NCBI GenBank assembly: GCA_009930115.1 | Contig: RZYY01000013.1 | Coordinates: forward strand, 1 to 40,537 | Reading direction: 5' to 3' | Length of the DNA: 40,537 nt | Source: Sphingobacteriia bacterium | GTDB lineage: Bacteria > Bacteroidota > Bacteroidia > Bacteroidales > 4484-276 | In this document: positions 7,833 to 17,269 of the stretch, piece after piece | How positions within the stretch are numbered: the first letter of the stretch is position 1 | How the letters are laid out: every line of letters begins with the position of its first letter | Translations under genes and position numbers: made by a program | The notes under the pieces: model-generated | Told to the model about the DNA's origin: nothing | The model's input: the letters and a program-made list of their open reading frames with translations, nothing else | The model's database searches: none

Positions 7833-10800
7833 TTAATTCTTCACTACTCTTCTTATAATGTTGAAACCGTTTCCGGTGAATTTCATCTGGTAAACCCCGT
7901 CGGGCAGGTCAGAAAGGTCAACATCCAGTGTATTTTCACCTTCGATGGTGATCGTTCTGAGTTGGTTGCCCAGTGCATTGAAAAGGTCAATTTGTCTGAA
8001 ACAGCCTGTTCCGGTAATGGTAATGAGGCCTGAAGTCGGATTTGGATAAATGCCGATGTAGGTATTTTCAGGATCGTTAGTTCCGGTGTTCATCATGGTA
8101 AATTTGCTGATGGCTGACAGACCTTCGGCAGTGAAGTATCCTGTCTGAGGAAGTTGTTGGTCATATTCCGGTACAAGATCAAGAATTTCTCCGGATGACG
8201 GTCGGTAGAGTTTGTATGAAATCAACTGCTGGTCGGTGAAGCCGTCGGTTATACTGGTTAAGGGATCATCTGCACTAAGGATTAAGGCAATACCAATGTT
8301 CGGATCAGTGATTTCTGTAACTCCACAGCACAGGTCTTCAGTGGAAAAGGCACCTATGATGTCGCCAGCTTGAAGGATTTCTGCGGCTTCACGGCGGACA
8401 GCTATAAGATGGGTTGACGATGACAATTCTACCTTATTCCATGGGTGATCCGGGAATTCAGGTTGCGGATAAGTTCCATTCCAGCTGTTTTTGGTATTTG
8501 ACGGAAAGATAACAAAACCGGCTCCTGACAGGAAATAGTAAGCTTTGCCCGGCAACAGACTGCCAATGGTGTTGATATTGTAGTCAGGCCAATAGATGCC
8601 TGTGCCTGCTACATCCTTAACAACAGTAAGGCTGACTCCGCCGAACAGTGCAGCGACATCAACCAGCTGGTTGCATATTACCGGAAGGAGTTTCCAGCCT
8701 GTATTGAAGGACAGATTTTTGTTTGATTCTGCATTACCGATTACAGGAAGGCCGGCGGGAGCGTTCATTTTTACCTTGTATGCAGACTGACTCAGCCAGT
8801 CATAAATTGTATTTATTGGTCCTGCCGGGTAATAAACTCCTGTCATGGTTTGTGCTATGATGAACTGTGCAGATACGGGATCAAATACATCTTCGATAGC
8901 GTTATTGGCGGGCATGATATAACTGGAAAGCCCCTGCCATCCGGTGTTAAGATTTATCAGATGGGTGGGATATGACACCTGTGTTACTGTTACTGTTACT
9001 GCCGGTGATCCGCCGGATGCTGTAATCAGAATGTCTCCAACGCGTGTACTTCCGGTTGCATTTTCACCATAATTAACGCCAAGGGTATTGTTGCCTGATC
9101 CTGACATCGGACTTACGCTGAACCAGGGTACGCTTTCAGTTACTGTCCAGGTTGTGTTGGATGTGATGTCGAAGGTTGTAGTGCCGGCTGTTGCATTGAC
9201 ATTACGATTGTCAGGGTTAACGGTGAGAATGGCTCCGGCACCTGCCTGATTAACGGTAACCGCCACAGGAGTGATTCCGGTGGCAGAAATCTGTATTTGT
9301 CCTGACCTCGGGCTAACGGAAGAGTTCTGGTTATAGTTTACGGTCAGGGTCTGGTTTCCTGTTCCGGTCATTGGAGAGACACTCAGCCATGAAACACTTT
9401 CGGAAACGCTCCACTCAGCATTGGAGGTTACTTCAAATGTGACGGAACCTGCAGGAGCTCCCACACTCTGTGAAGCCGGTAAAACCGTAAGTACTACTCC
9501 TGACTGGATGACAGTAGCTGTTACATCAGGAACATCCGGTGCTGAGAGCGTAATAACCCCTGTACGGTTAGTTGCTGATGTATGCTGGTCGTAAGTAACG
9601 GTGAGGGTTGCGTTGTAGCTGCCCGACAAAGGTGTAACGCTGAGCCAACCTACACTTTCAGTAACAGTCCAGTTTGTATTTGAAAGCACATCAAAGGTGG
9701 TGGTTCCGGCCGGCGGGTTGACTGTACGGGTTGCAGGATCAACGGCAAGTTGTGGTAAATACCATTCAATCCTGTTGTTTGGATCATAATCATAATCCTC
9801 TCCGGCAAACGCACCGCTGAAATTATAAAATACAACATACCCTGCGTTTACATTTTTGTAAACATTGTAGCTTCCGCTCCAGCTGTTGGCAGGAAATTGT
9901 GCATTATACACCCCAAAGTTCTGGTTGTTATTAATGGTGAGCAGTTGTCCGCCGGAGGCACCATTAAGGAAGGTACAGTTATTAAAAGTATAGGCAGGAT
10001 CAACAACAGCTCCGGCTTTTAGATTAATTCCGTCGCTGTTCATGTATTCGAAAATGCCATAATCGGCTGCAATGGTTCCTCCGCTTTCGATATTGAATGC
10101 ATAGTTCCCTGCCGAAATCCCTGAAATTGTTGCCGGGTTTGCTGCTGTTCCCAAAACATTCAAAATACCTCCATTGTTAACATTCAGTGTTTGATTGCCG
10201 GATAATAACAACCCGCTGGACTCGATCAGATTGACAATGCCGGTGTTGTTAATGTTCACATCACCACCGGTAGCAACTGAATAACCATTCAGGTTAAAAG
10301 TTCCGGCATCAACAGTGAGCGAACCATTGATTTGAATATCAGATACCGTTGTGGTGCTGTTTGCTTTGATATTTTCGATGACTTCACCTTCTCTTGCGGA
10401 GAATGTTGTAACCCTGCTGCCATCACCACCTGACTTATTGACCAATAAGTTATGAAAGTAAGAGCCTGATGCATGGGAAATATTGGCGTTGCTACCGCCG
10501 TAAAGTTCAACTGTACCTCCTGAAGGTGTAAAAGCAGCATTTTGGATAGTGAAATTCCCGACTGTTCTTATAGTACCTCCGGTAATAATTTCGGTAAATG
10601 TGTAACCGGGTGAGCTAAAAACAAAAATACCGACATTTTTAAAATCAAGTATTGCCCCACCCGCCATATTTAAAGTTGCATTGCCAGCATATGGCCAGTA
10701 GCTATCTGTGGAACCACCATAGATATTAAGCTGACCATCGGTGCCAATGGTTATGTTTCCATTAAGATCAACGTATTGCAATGCATCCTGGTAGATGTCC

Positions 10801-13800
10801 ATTATCCCTCCGTAGATTATAAAAGTGCCAAACAAGCCATTATCAGCCAGATCAGCGGCGCTGAAATTGCCGGGTGAAATAAATAGTCCACCACTTGTCC
10901 AGTCGTACACCTGGCAGGTAATGTCATCATAGGCAACATTGTAAAGAAACCCAAAGGGTTTATTTATTTCGAGAATATAAAAATCTTCTGCTGAACAGAA
11001 CTGAGCAGTTGATCCGTTAAAGATTACCCTGCTGTTGGATTCACTGAAGGCATACGGACCTGCATTGTTCATCCAGTCACCTGCAACCTGTATGGTTTTA
11101 TCGTATGAATTCAGGATGCCTGCATTAATGGTCATGTCTCCGGTTAAAGTAAGGTCGTCATATATAATGAATGCGCCTGATGGTTTGTTCAATGTCATGT
11201 TATTCAGATAATTGCCATTGGAAAGATGCACGTAATGGTTTGTATTGCCTGTAATGAATTCCACAGTTCCGCCTGCTGGTTCGAATGTACCGGCAACCTG
11301 TGCACTGAAAGTTCTTCCAATTTTCAGTGTACCACCCGTGATTTCATCAATGAATGTGTTCCCCAGGCCAATATTTCTTCCGGGAAATTCGCAGACGGAA
11401 CCATCGATCATGGTTAGTTTTCCATAAAGTTGCAGAATGCCAGAGGGTGCATCGTAATTGCACGCAAAATTGCCCGGGTTAAGATACAGCCAGCTTCCGG
11501 ACGGAAAGTTAAGATCGCCGGCAATGATGGCTGAATAGCCATTCTCAATAAATAGTGTTCCGGATAAATCCAAATTACCACCGACCAGAAAATCTCCGTC
11601 GGAAAAGGTCATGGAAGCACCATTTTCGATGACTGCGTTTCCGGCTACAATCAAATCAACGCCTTCCGATTGATAGTATAAGCTGGCTCCGCTTTTGGTA
11701 GTGTAATTGCCCATAACTTTTACCGGATAGTAGGTTTTTCCCGGATCATCGCCAATCAGGTTTTTTGACAAAGGTCCCCTGACAAGGTTACCAAATTCAG
11801 CCTGATCACTGGTTGGGAAATACAGGCTTTGGGTGATGTAGGTAGTATTTCCTGTACCCAGTTTAGCTGTTGTTCCTTCTCTGAACTGCCATTGAGATAC
11901 GTGAAAAGTTCCGTTTGTAACATCAGCAGTTGATCCATTGTCCCAATATAAGGTGTAGGAGGAAAAATCGTTCAGGGCGTCATTCATGATGAGATTGCCA
12001 AAGATTGTTGTAGTGCCTGCTACAGAGCAGGTGTGGGAAACTAAATCGAAATTGCCGGTTTGAACAGTCAGATTTCCGGTAATGGTAAAATTCGTTCCTA
12101 AGCTGATTTTGTTGTCTTTGGTGCCATCAGAGATCAATTCGTTGGTCCGTTCGTCGTAAATTGGTCCAAAGATTACAGTTTCGTCCGATTTTGAGGTGCT
12201 TTTATTAATCACAACATCATGAATGGTGCAGCCATTTGTTTGACTGATAGCTGCATTAGCAGACCCGTAAAACTCAAAAATGCCTGCTGATGGAGTGAAA
12301 TCAGCACGATTGCCGGTAAAGCCATAGGCCATTCTGATTGTTCCACCGGTAATATTGTGTGTCCAGGTGTAGTTATTGTAAATGGTCAAAACACAGGTTT
12401 TGATATCAATAACTCCGCCTGACATTTCCACGTGCGCACCATTGGCATAAGGCCAATAGCAGAATGTTCCGGAGATGTTAATAGTACCTCCGAAATTGTA
12501 TAATTTCCCATGAAGATCAACCCATGTTCCTGTGCCCGAGTTGGTCAGGTTGATGGTCCCGCCCGGATTAACATAGAAACTACCATAGACTCCGTTATCG
12601 GCGAGATCGAGAGCAGTGAAGGTTCCGGCTAAGACGTCAATTGCGCCTGCAGTCCAGTCGTACTGATTGCAGGTTACGGTATGTGCAACATTGCTAACAC
12701 GGAGTGCAGCACCTTTATTGATTTCAAGGATGTTGAAATCCTCATTGGAATAAATATACTGATGATCCGGACCATTGAAAATCACTCTGCCGGTTCCTTC
12801 ATTAAAGCCGGATGCTCCAACAGTGTTACTCCAGTCACCACCAATGGTCATTGTTGTGCTTCCCGGACTCAGCGTTCCTGAATTGATGGTCAGGTTTCCT
12901 TTGATTTCGATATTGTCATCAAAGATAGTAGTTCCTCCGGAAGAATTGATGGTGACATTATTGAAATAGTCTCCCGGCATAAAATTGGAAGTTCCGCCTG
13001 TTCCGTTGAAAACTACTGTTCCGTCATTCAGCTCAATAATTCCGCTCATGTTGTTGATGAAATTTCCCACGAGGAAACTTTCCGAAGTGTAGCTGGTCAG
13101 TTTACAGTTAGTATAAATATAGAGATTTCCGTTAATCCTGCAGGGGTGTGTTGACAAAGCGCTATGTCCCAGTTCATATCCGGTTTTGTTATTACGGACA
13201 TGATAAAAATGGCTGTCATCATCTTCACTTCGGATATAGCTCATTCCGGTACCAAAGAAATCAACATAACCGGCATTCAGAAATACTTCAGCGCCACTTA
13301 AGAAATCCCAGATTCCCTGAACGTAAATCGTTGCGCTTAAAAGAGCATTTGCATTCGATCCTGAGTACCAGTATATTGAGCCATTGACATAGAGTTTTGA
13401 TAAAGTATTATTAAGCGTTAGTGTTCCTTCCACATTGACATCGTTGGTAACATTCAGTGAATATCCGCCAATGGTGAGTGTTGCACCGGATTCGATCAAA
13501 AGGCTTTTGCAATTTCCATTAGTGTTTTGAACATAAGGTTGATGGGGTGTTCCGGAAGGAATGGTCACATCAATGGAGGCAGTGGGGATTGTGTTCCCGT
13601 TCCAGTTGGCACTGTTGTTCCAGTCGGTACTAACTGTTCCAAGCCAAGTCCCCAGTGTTTCTACCTTAAGTGTATAGTTGGCTGAATTGCCGTTATTGGC
13701 CCAGATACACAAGCCATACCAGTCGGCAGTTGTGATTTCATAATTGAAACTTTCATCGGCTGATGATCCGCCCGATCCTGACCAGGCCTTGTAAGCATTT

Positions 13801-15830
13801 CTGCCGGCGTAGTATGTAATTCCATCAGAGCCATAGAGCCCAAAATCAAGGTCTGCTGTTCCGGAGGTAATATCGAGCAGAAAACCATAATAACCCGGCT
13901 GAAGGTAGGTATCATATATTTCGACAACATCACCGGCAGGCCAGCTCAGATTTAGCGGCGTACCAACAACACAACTTTCACTTCCTCCTTCAAATTCAAC
14001 TTTGGCTGTTCCTGTGCCGGAATATCTGACTGCTTTAATTCCCCTCACTGATGATGCGGTATGATTCCCGTCAAGAACTACAAAATCTACCGAGCTGACG
14101 CCATATGTTGAACTTACAAGCATATCATTGAACGCACTGCTTCCATGAAGCTGAATATCCCAATCGTCAGATGAACTGTTTGCTCTTGTACCAACCACAT
14201 TCCAATAATTTGCAGTGCTGGTGAACTTAAAATAGTCAGGCTCAGTAGTCGTATTCAACGCATAATCATCAGTAAGTGTTAACAGGCTTCCGCCGGAGTA
14301 TATCCTGAAATTTCCGAAACTGCCATCAGCGCCTGAGAAAACACCTGTGGAAGAATAAACATAGATTAAAATCCTGCATGAGGGAGAGTTGATTCCTGTA
14401 GGGACACTCCAGTCATATTTTCCATCATTTGGCGTGTTGCTTGTGATTGAGGTCCAGTTGTATCCTCCATTTACACTGTAAAAGAGCTTAACATAAGAAT
14501 TGGATGAATATGTTCTTTCCCAGCGGATTTCGAAAACATCCCCAGCATAAAAAAGTTCTCCGCTTCCATTGTGATTGTATCCTAAATCACCTGCAGGATG
14601 TGTAAGTTCTATGGCAAGTCCTGTTGAGCCGCCGGGTACGATCGTGTAAACTCTTTGAAGGTTGTCTCTGTTGATCCATTGTACACCTTCCCACCAGGTA
14701 TTATGCACACCAATCAGGTTGGTGGCAACATCGTAGGCCACACAGCACTCGCTGTGCCCCGGAATGCTGATATGTACCGGTCTTTGATAAGAGCCGATTT
14801 CGCTTACAATTTTATTGAAATACCACACATAATCAAGGTCGTGATCGTGGTGTGTACAGGTGAAGCTGTATCCATTGGTTGTATTGCAAACCGAAGCATA
14901 TCCCGGGGCAATGTCTGTTCTGTCGGTACCACCAGTAATTAGAGTATCTGTATTCATTGCAATTGCCAGTTGTTTCTGTACATTGGGCACCTGATAGTCC
15001 CATTGACCCTCAATGACTTCCCATCGCTGGTAATGATAATCAATGAGCTTGGAATATTTAAAGGAGTAATGCATTGAAACATAATCCCAGTATGACAATA
15101 ACATAGCGGCTGCTGTAGGAGTGCATCCGTAACTCCAGTCATAGAATTTGCAATGCCCGTCATGCAGCGGAATCCAGATTTCGGATTTGCCAGTTTGTAG
15201 TCCCTGATTCAGGAATTGATCCCATTCGGCATCAAAACTACCCGGAGAACTGAAAAAGGTCAGTTCACCAACCAGTTTCAAAAATTCAGTTTTGTTTACA
15301 GCCATTACTTTTGGGAAAATCTTGATGTAAATATCTTCATTCCCATTGGTATAGCAAAACCACTGATTTTGAAAGTCGATGTAATAGGCTTTTTTCATCG
15401 AAATGTTTTCCCCAAGATTTTCCTTGGCGATGTCTTCAAGCAGAAAGCCATTTGCGAGATGGGGGGGAAGTGCTTTTGTGAAATCCCGGATAACTCCGAT
15501 ATCTTTTCGGGCACTGACAAAAATGGTTCCGTAATTGTCAATTCCCCATTGCAACCTGCTGTCGCCAAGTTCGTGCGCTTCGCGGCAAGTCTGAAAAAGA
15601 GCTGTTTTTTCGGGAAAGGGCTGGTTGATCGAATAGGTAAAACGATAACCGATAAGTTCGTCTTTGTTGGAATAAATTGCAAGGTGTCCGGAAGGATAAA
15701 TTTCACCCCACATTGACTGTGCATTCTGGTCGGCAATTTGTTTAACCTGCCCAAAGGTGACATATTCCACCTGAGCATTTAAAGTAATTCCTGCTGAGAC
15801 CATCAATAAAACAAGTAATAGGTTTTTCAT
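7833..15830 (-). CDS. Giant secreted papain-like (C39-like) peptidase with adhesion repeats, BACON domains and T9SS sorting domain
   Basis: A 2665-residue protein with a signal peptide (residues 1-19, ending 'LNAQ'). After a pro-like region, a papain-fold domain follows: Cys236 in 'YGCTPTAAAMLLSYWD', His359 in 'PGHSECCVAYD' and Asn377 in 'GVHNTWW', a plausible Cys-His-Asn triad spaced as in C39-type peptidases. Beta-rich domains come next, then a 'W..S..WNNSANW' module near 730 and a long parallel-strand-like region (about 760-2020) that includes an internal duplication of about 200 residues (1015-1211 and 1601-1800). Three BACON domains (about 2028-2288, each with 'W..SV.P.SG'-type motifs) come before a module beginning 'NLNTGWQGLSSYI'. 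The last 75 residues ('YIGIYPNPTSG' near 2590) are a type A T9SS sorting domain. It is therefore probably exported by T9SS to the cell surface. Its own promoter and terminator suggest a single-gene unit. Confidence 0.9.
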   Translation of the reverse strand: MKNLLLVLLMVSAGITLNAQVEYVTFGQVKQIADQNAQSMWGEIYPSGHLAIYSNKDELIGYRFTYSINQPFPEKTALFQTCREAHELGDSRLQWGIDNYGTIFVSARKDIGVIRDFTKALPPHLANGFLLEDIAKENLGENISMKKAYYIDFQNQWFCYTNGNEDIYIKIFPKVMAVNKTEFLKLVGELTFFSSPGSFDAEWDQFLNQGLQTGKSEIWIPLHDGHCKFYDWSYGCTPTAAAMLLSYWDYVSMHYSFKYSKLIDYHYQRWEVIEGQWDYQVPNVQKQLAIAMNTDTLITGGTDRTDIAPGYASVCNTTNGYSFTCTHHDHDLDYVWYFNKIVSEIGSYQRPVHISIPGHSECCVAYDVATNLIGVHNTWWEGVQWINRDNLQRVYTIVPGGSTGLAIELTHPAGDLGYNHNGSGELFYAGDVFEIRWERTYSSNSYVKLFYSVNGGYNWTSITSNTPNDGKYDWSVPTGINSPSCRILIYVYSSTGVFSGADGSFGNFRIYSGGSLLTLTDDYALNTTTEPDYFKFTSTANYWNVVGTRANSSSDDWDIQLHGSSAFNDMLVSSTYGVSSVDFVVLDGNHTASSVRGIKAVRYSGTGTAKVEFEGGSESCVVGTPLNLSWPAGDVVEIYDTYLQPGYYGFLLDITSGTADLDFGLYGSDGITYYAGRNAYKAWSGSGGSSADESFNYEITTADWYGLCIWANNGNSANYTLKVETLGTWLGTVSTDWNNSANWNGNTIPTASIDVTIPSGTPHQPYVQNTNGNCKSLLIESGATLTIGGYSLNVTNDVNVEGTLTLNNTLSKLYVNGSIYWYSGSNANALLSATIYVQGIWDFLSGAEVFLNAGYVDFFGTGMSYIRSEDDDSHFYHVRNNKTGYELGHSALSTHPCRINGNLYIYTNCKLTSYTSESFLVGNFINNMSGIIELNDGTVVFNGTGGTSNFMPGDYFNNVTINSSGGTTIFDDNIEIKGNLTINSGTLSPGSTTMTIGGDWSNTVGASGFNEGTGRVIFNGPDHQYIYSNEDFNILEINKGAALRVSNVAHTVTCNQYDWTAGAIDVLAGTFTALDLADNGVYGSFYVNPGGTINLTNSGTGTWVDLHGKLYNFGGTINISGTFCYWPYANGAHVEMSGGVIDIKTCVLTIYNNYTWTHNITGGTIRMAYGFTGNRADFTPSAGIFEFYGSANAAISQTNGCTIHDVVINKSTSKSDETVIFGPIYDERTNELISDGTKDNKISLGTNFTITGNLTVQTGNFDLVSHTCSVAGTTTIFGNLIMNDALNDFSSYTLYWDNGSTADVTNGTFHVSQWQFREGTTAKLGTGNTTYITQSLYFPTSDQAEFGNLVRGPLSKNLIGDDPGKTYYPVKVMGNYTTKSGASLYYQSEGVDLIVAGNAVIENGASMTFSDGDFLVGGNLDLSGTLFIENGYSAIIAGDLNFPSGSWLYLNPGNFACNYDAPSGILQLYGKLTMIDGSVCEFPGRNIGLGNTFIDEITGGTLKIGRTFSAQVAGTFEPAGGTVEFITGNTNHYVHLSNGNYLNNMTLNKPSGAFIIYDDLTLTGDMTINAGILNSYDKTIQVAGDWMNNAGPYAFSESNSRVIFNGSTAQFCSAEDFYILEINKPFGFLYNVAYDDITCQVYDWTSGGLFISPGNFSAADLADNGLFGTFIIYGGIMDIYQDALQYVDLNGNITIGTDGQLNIYGGSTDSYWPYAGNATLNMAGGAILDFKNVGIFVFSSPGYTFTEIITGGTIRTVGNFTIQNAAFTPSGGTVELYGGSNANISHASGSYFHNLLVNKSGGDGSRVTTFSAREGEVIENIKANSTTTVSDIQINGSLTVDAGTFNLNGYSVATGGDVNINNTGIVNLIESSGLLLSGNQTLNVNNGGILNVLGTAANPATISGISAGNYAFNIESGGTIAADYGIFEYMNSDGINLKAGAVVDPAYTFNNCTFLNGASGGQLLTINNNQNFGVYNAQFPANSWSGSYNVYKNVNAGYVVFYNFSGAFAGEDYDYDPNNRIEWYLPQLAVDPATRTVNPPAGTTTFDVLSNTNWTVTESVGWLSVTPLSGSYNATLTVTYDQHTSATNRTGVITLSAPDVPDVTATVIQSGVVLTVLPASQSVGAPAGSVTFEVTSNAEWSVSESVSWLSVSPMTGTGNQTLTVNYNQNSSVSPRSGQIQISATGITPVAVTVNQAGAGAILTVNPDNRNVNATAGTTTFDITSNTTWTVTESVPWFSVSPMSGSGNNTLGVNYGENATGSTRVGDILITASGGSPAVTVTVTQVSYPTHLINLNTGWQGLSSYIMPANNAIEDVFDPVSAQFIIAQTMTGVYYPAGPINTIYDWLSQSAYKVKMNAPAGLPVIGNAESNKNLSFNTGWKLLPVICNQLVDVAALFGGVSLTVVKDVAGTGIYWPDYNINTIGSLLPGKAYYFLSGAGFVIFPSNTKNSWNGTYPQPEFPDHPWNKVELSSSTHLIAVRREAAEILQAGDIIGAFSTEDLCCGVTEITDPNIGIALILSADDPLTSITDGFTDQQLISYKLYRPSSGEILDLVPEYDQQLPQTGYFTAEGLSAISKFTMMNTGTNDPENTYIGIYPNPTSGLITITGTGCFRQIDLFNALGNQLRTITIEGENTLDVDLSDLPDGVYQMKFTGNGFNIIRRVVKN
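10431..11030 (-). repeat. Internal duplication in the giant gene, copy 2 (residues 1601-1800)
   Basis: Encodes the second copy of a ~200-residue module, starting 'RVIFNG', then 'EDFYILEINK', 'DLADNGLFGTF', 'YWPYAG', 'MAGGAILDFK' and 'TPSGGTVELYG', ending 'LLVNKS'. The same landmarks occur in the same order in copy 1 at 12198-12788. Confidence 0.8.
12198..12788 (-). repeat. Internal duplication in the giant gene, copy 1 (residues 1015-1211)
   Basis: Encodes the first copy, starting 'RVIFNG', then 'EDFNILEINK', 'DLADNGVYGSF', 'YWPYAN', 'MSGGVIDIK' and 'TPSAGIFEFYG', ending 'VVINKS'. Copies differ enough at protein level that the duplication is not recent. Confidence 0.8.
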
Positions 15831-15979
15831 AATAAATTTGTTTTAAATTGATAAATGTTTGACTTGTATGTTTCTTGAAAAACTTCATTTAAAATTGTCA
15901 AAGAACTAAATAATATCTGGCTAAAGACATTAAGTTATGCTTAAAAGTATCTTCACATTCCTGTCGTCAATTCGGGTTT

Positions 15980-16010
15980 CAAAATTAAAACAAAATAAAT
16001 ATTTATGCAA
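15980..16010 (-). promoter_or_regulatory. Promoter of the giant secreted-protein gene (TTG, 20-bp spacer, TAATTTTG)
   Basis: Read on the minus strand, TTG (16010-16008) is followed by a 20-base spacer and TAATTTTG (15987-15980). This fits the Bacteroidota -33/-7 consensus. The predicted leader to the ATG at 15830 is long, about 145 bases. Confidence 0.55.
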
Positions 16011-16029
16011 CTTTTTTTTGAAACATTAA

Positions 16030-17070
16030 TTATTGTCTTTCGAAAAGATAATGACCAACCTGCCATTCATTGCCGCTATTGAATCTGAAGGTTTCGGAGC
16101 AGGCCATAAAAAATATTCTCCACCAAATCCAGAATTGAGCTGCCTGTTTTTCATATATTTTTCTGAAAATTTCCATGATCTCAGGTTTATGATTGTCCAT
16201 ATTTTCAAGCCATGCTTCCAGTGTTTTTGAATAATGATGGCCATTAATTGTCCATTGACGGGTGATTTTTAGTTTTTCGGTGAAATTTGAAAACAGTTGT
16301 TTTGAGGGCATCATGCCACCAGTAAAGAAATATTTTGCCATCCAGTCGCGGTTGCTTTTTACCTCAAATTTATAGGCGTAATGCCGGTGCTGAAAAATAT
16401 GGACAAAGAACTGTCCGTTCTGAGCCAGCCATTGCTCAATTTTTTCGAACAATGCAGCATAATTACGGACGTGTTCGAGCATTTCGACAGATACGATACG
16501 GTCGAATTTTTGAGGCGGGTTGAAATTATTGATATCTGAGGTGATAACAGTGATGTTGCTGAGATGGAGTGCCCTTGCTTTATTTTCGATAAAAACCTTT
16601 TGTGAACCGGAATTGGAAACAGCCGTGAAATGAGCGTGTTTGAATTTTCCGGCTGCATAGAGTGTGAATGATCCCCATCCGCAACCAAGGTCCAGAATCT
16701 GCTGACCGTCATTGATTCCGGCACGCCTGATTGTCAGGTCAAGCATTTTTATTTCCGATTCGTCCAGTGTATGGACGTCCTCTGACCAGAGTCCGCAACT
16801 GTATTTAAGCTTATTTCCAAGAACCAACCCAAAGAATGAGGCAGGGACTTCATAGTGTTGACGGTTGGCATCATGGGTATTCAAGGCAATAGGGCTTTGT
16901 CCTAGCTCTGTGATCAGGGAGGATAATTTTTCATTTTGCTGCGCTGCATTACGGCTTTTTTCATGTTTTAACCGTTGTCTGAGCATGACCCGGATTCCGG
17001 TTCGGATGACTCCATCCGGAATAACGTTCAGTCGGAGTAACCAGTTCAGCATAACTGTTGTTTTTAACAT
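16030..17070 (-). CDS. SAM-dependent methyltransferase, CFA-synthase / coclaurine N-methyltransferase-like
   Basis: A 346-residue cytoplasmic methyltransferase. The SAM-binding motif 'ILDLGCGWGSF' is at residues 125-135. 'SVEMLEHVRNY' at 194-204 provides Glu196, Glu199 and His200, with the same E-x-x-E-H spacing as the catalytic residues of plant coclaurine N-methyltransferases. Other stretches match that eukaryote-like branch of the cyclopropane fatty-acid synthase family: 'HYEVPASFFGLVLGNKLKYS' (72-91), 'KYFFTGGMMPS' and a C-terminal 'GNEWQVGHYLF'. The substrate may be a lipid or an amine; it cannot be told from sequence. An internal Met (residue 7, 'MLNWLLRL') is an alternative start. The gene is divergent from porQ with about 200 bases between them, and no clear -7 box is seen for it. 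Confidence 0.85.
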   Translation of the reverse strand: MLKTTVMLNWLLRLNVIPDGVIRTGIRVMLRQRLKHEKSRNAAQQNEKLSSLITELGQSPIALNTHDANRQHYEVPASFFGLVLGNKLKYSCGLWSEDVHTLDESEIKMLDLTIRRAGINDGQQILDLGCGWGSFTLYAAGKFKHAHFTAVSNSGSQKVFIENKARALHLSNITVITSDINNFNPPQKFDRIVSVEMLEHVRNYAALFEKIEQWLAQNGQFFVHIFQHRHYAYKFEVKSNRDWMAKYFFTGGMMPSKQLFSNFTEKLKITRQWTINGHHYSKTLEAWLENMDNHKPEIMEIFRKIYEKQAAQFWIWWRIFFMACSETFRFNSGNEWQVGHYLFERQ

Positions 17071-17269
17071 GCTAAAATATAAATATTTTTATATATACAT
17101 AATTTTAATTTTTTTTTGTACCAGCGGAGATTCTGAACCAATCTGTTCAATGATTGTTTAGGAACAGAGCAACCAAAATTGTGGTTTTCTCGTCTGTTTA
17201 TGCAAGTCATCAGGCAATTAATTTAAACCGGATGCGTTAGCCAGATTAATAATTTATTTCAGAATCACT

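Noticed and set aside
15216-15716. 166-codon plus-strand frame
   Set aside because: It is the antisense shadow of the N-terminal part of the giant secreted protein, whose signal peptide and catalytic triad fix the true frame.
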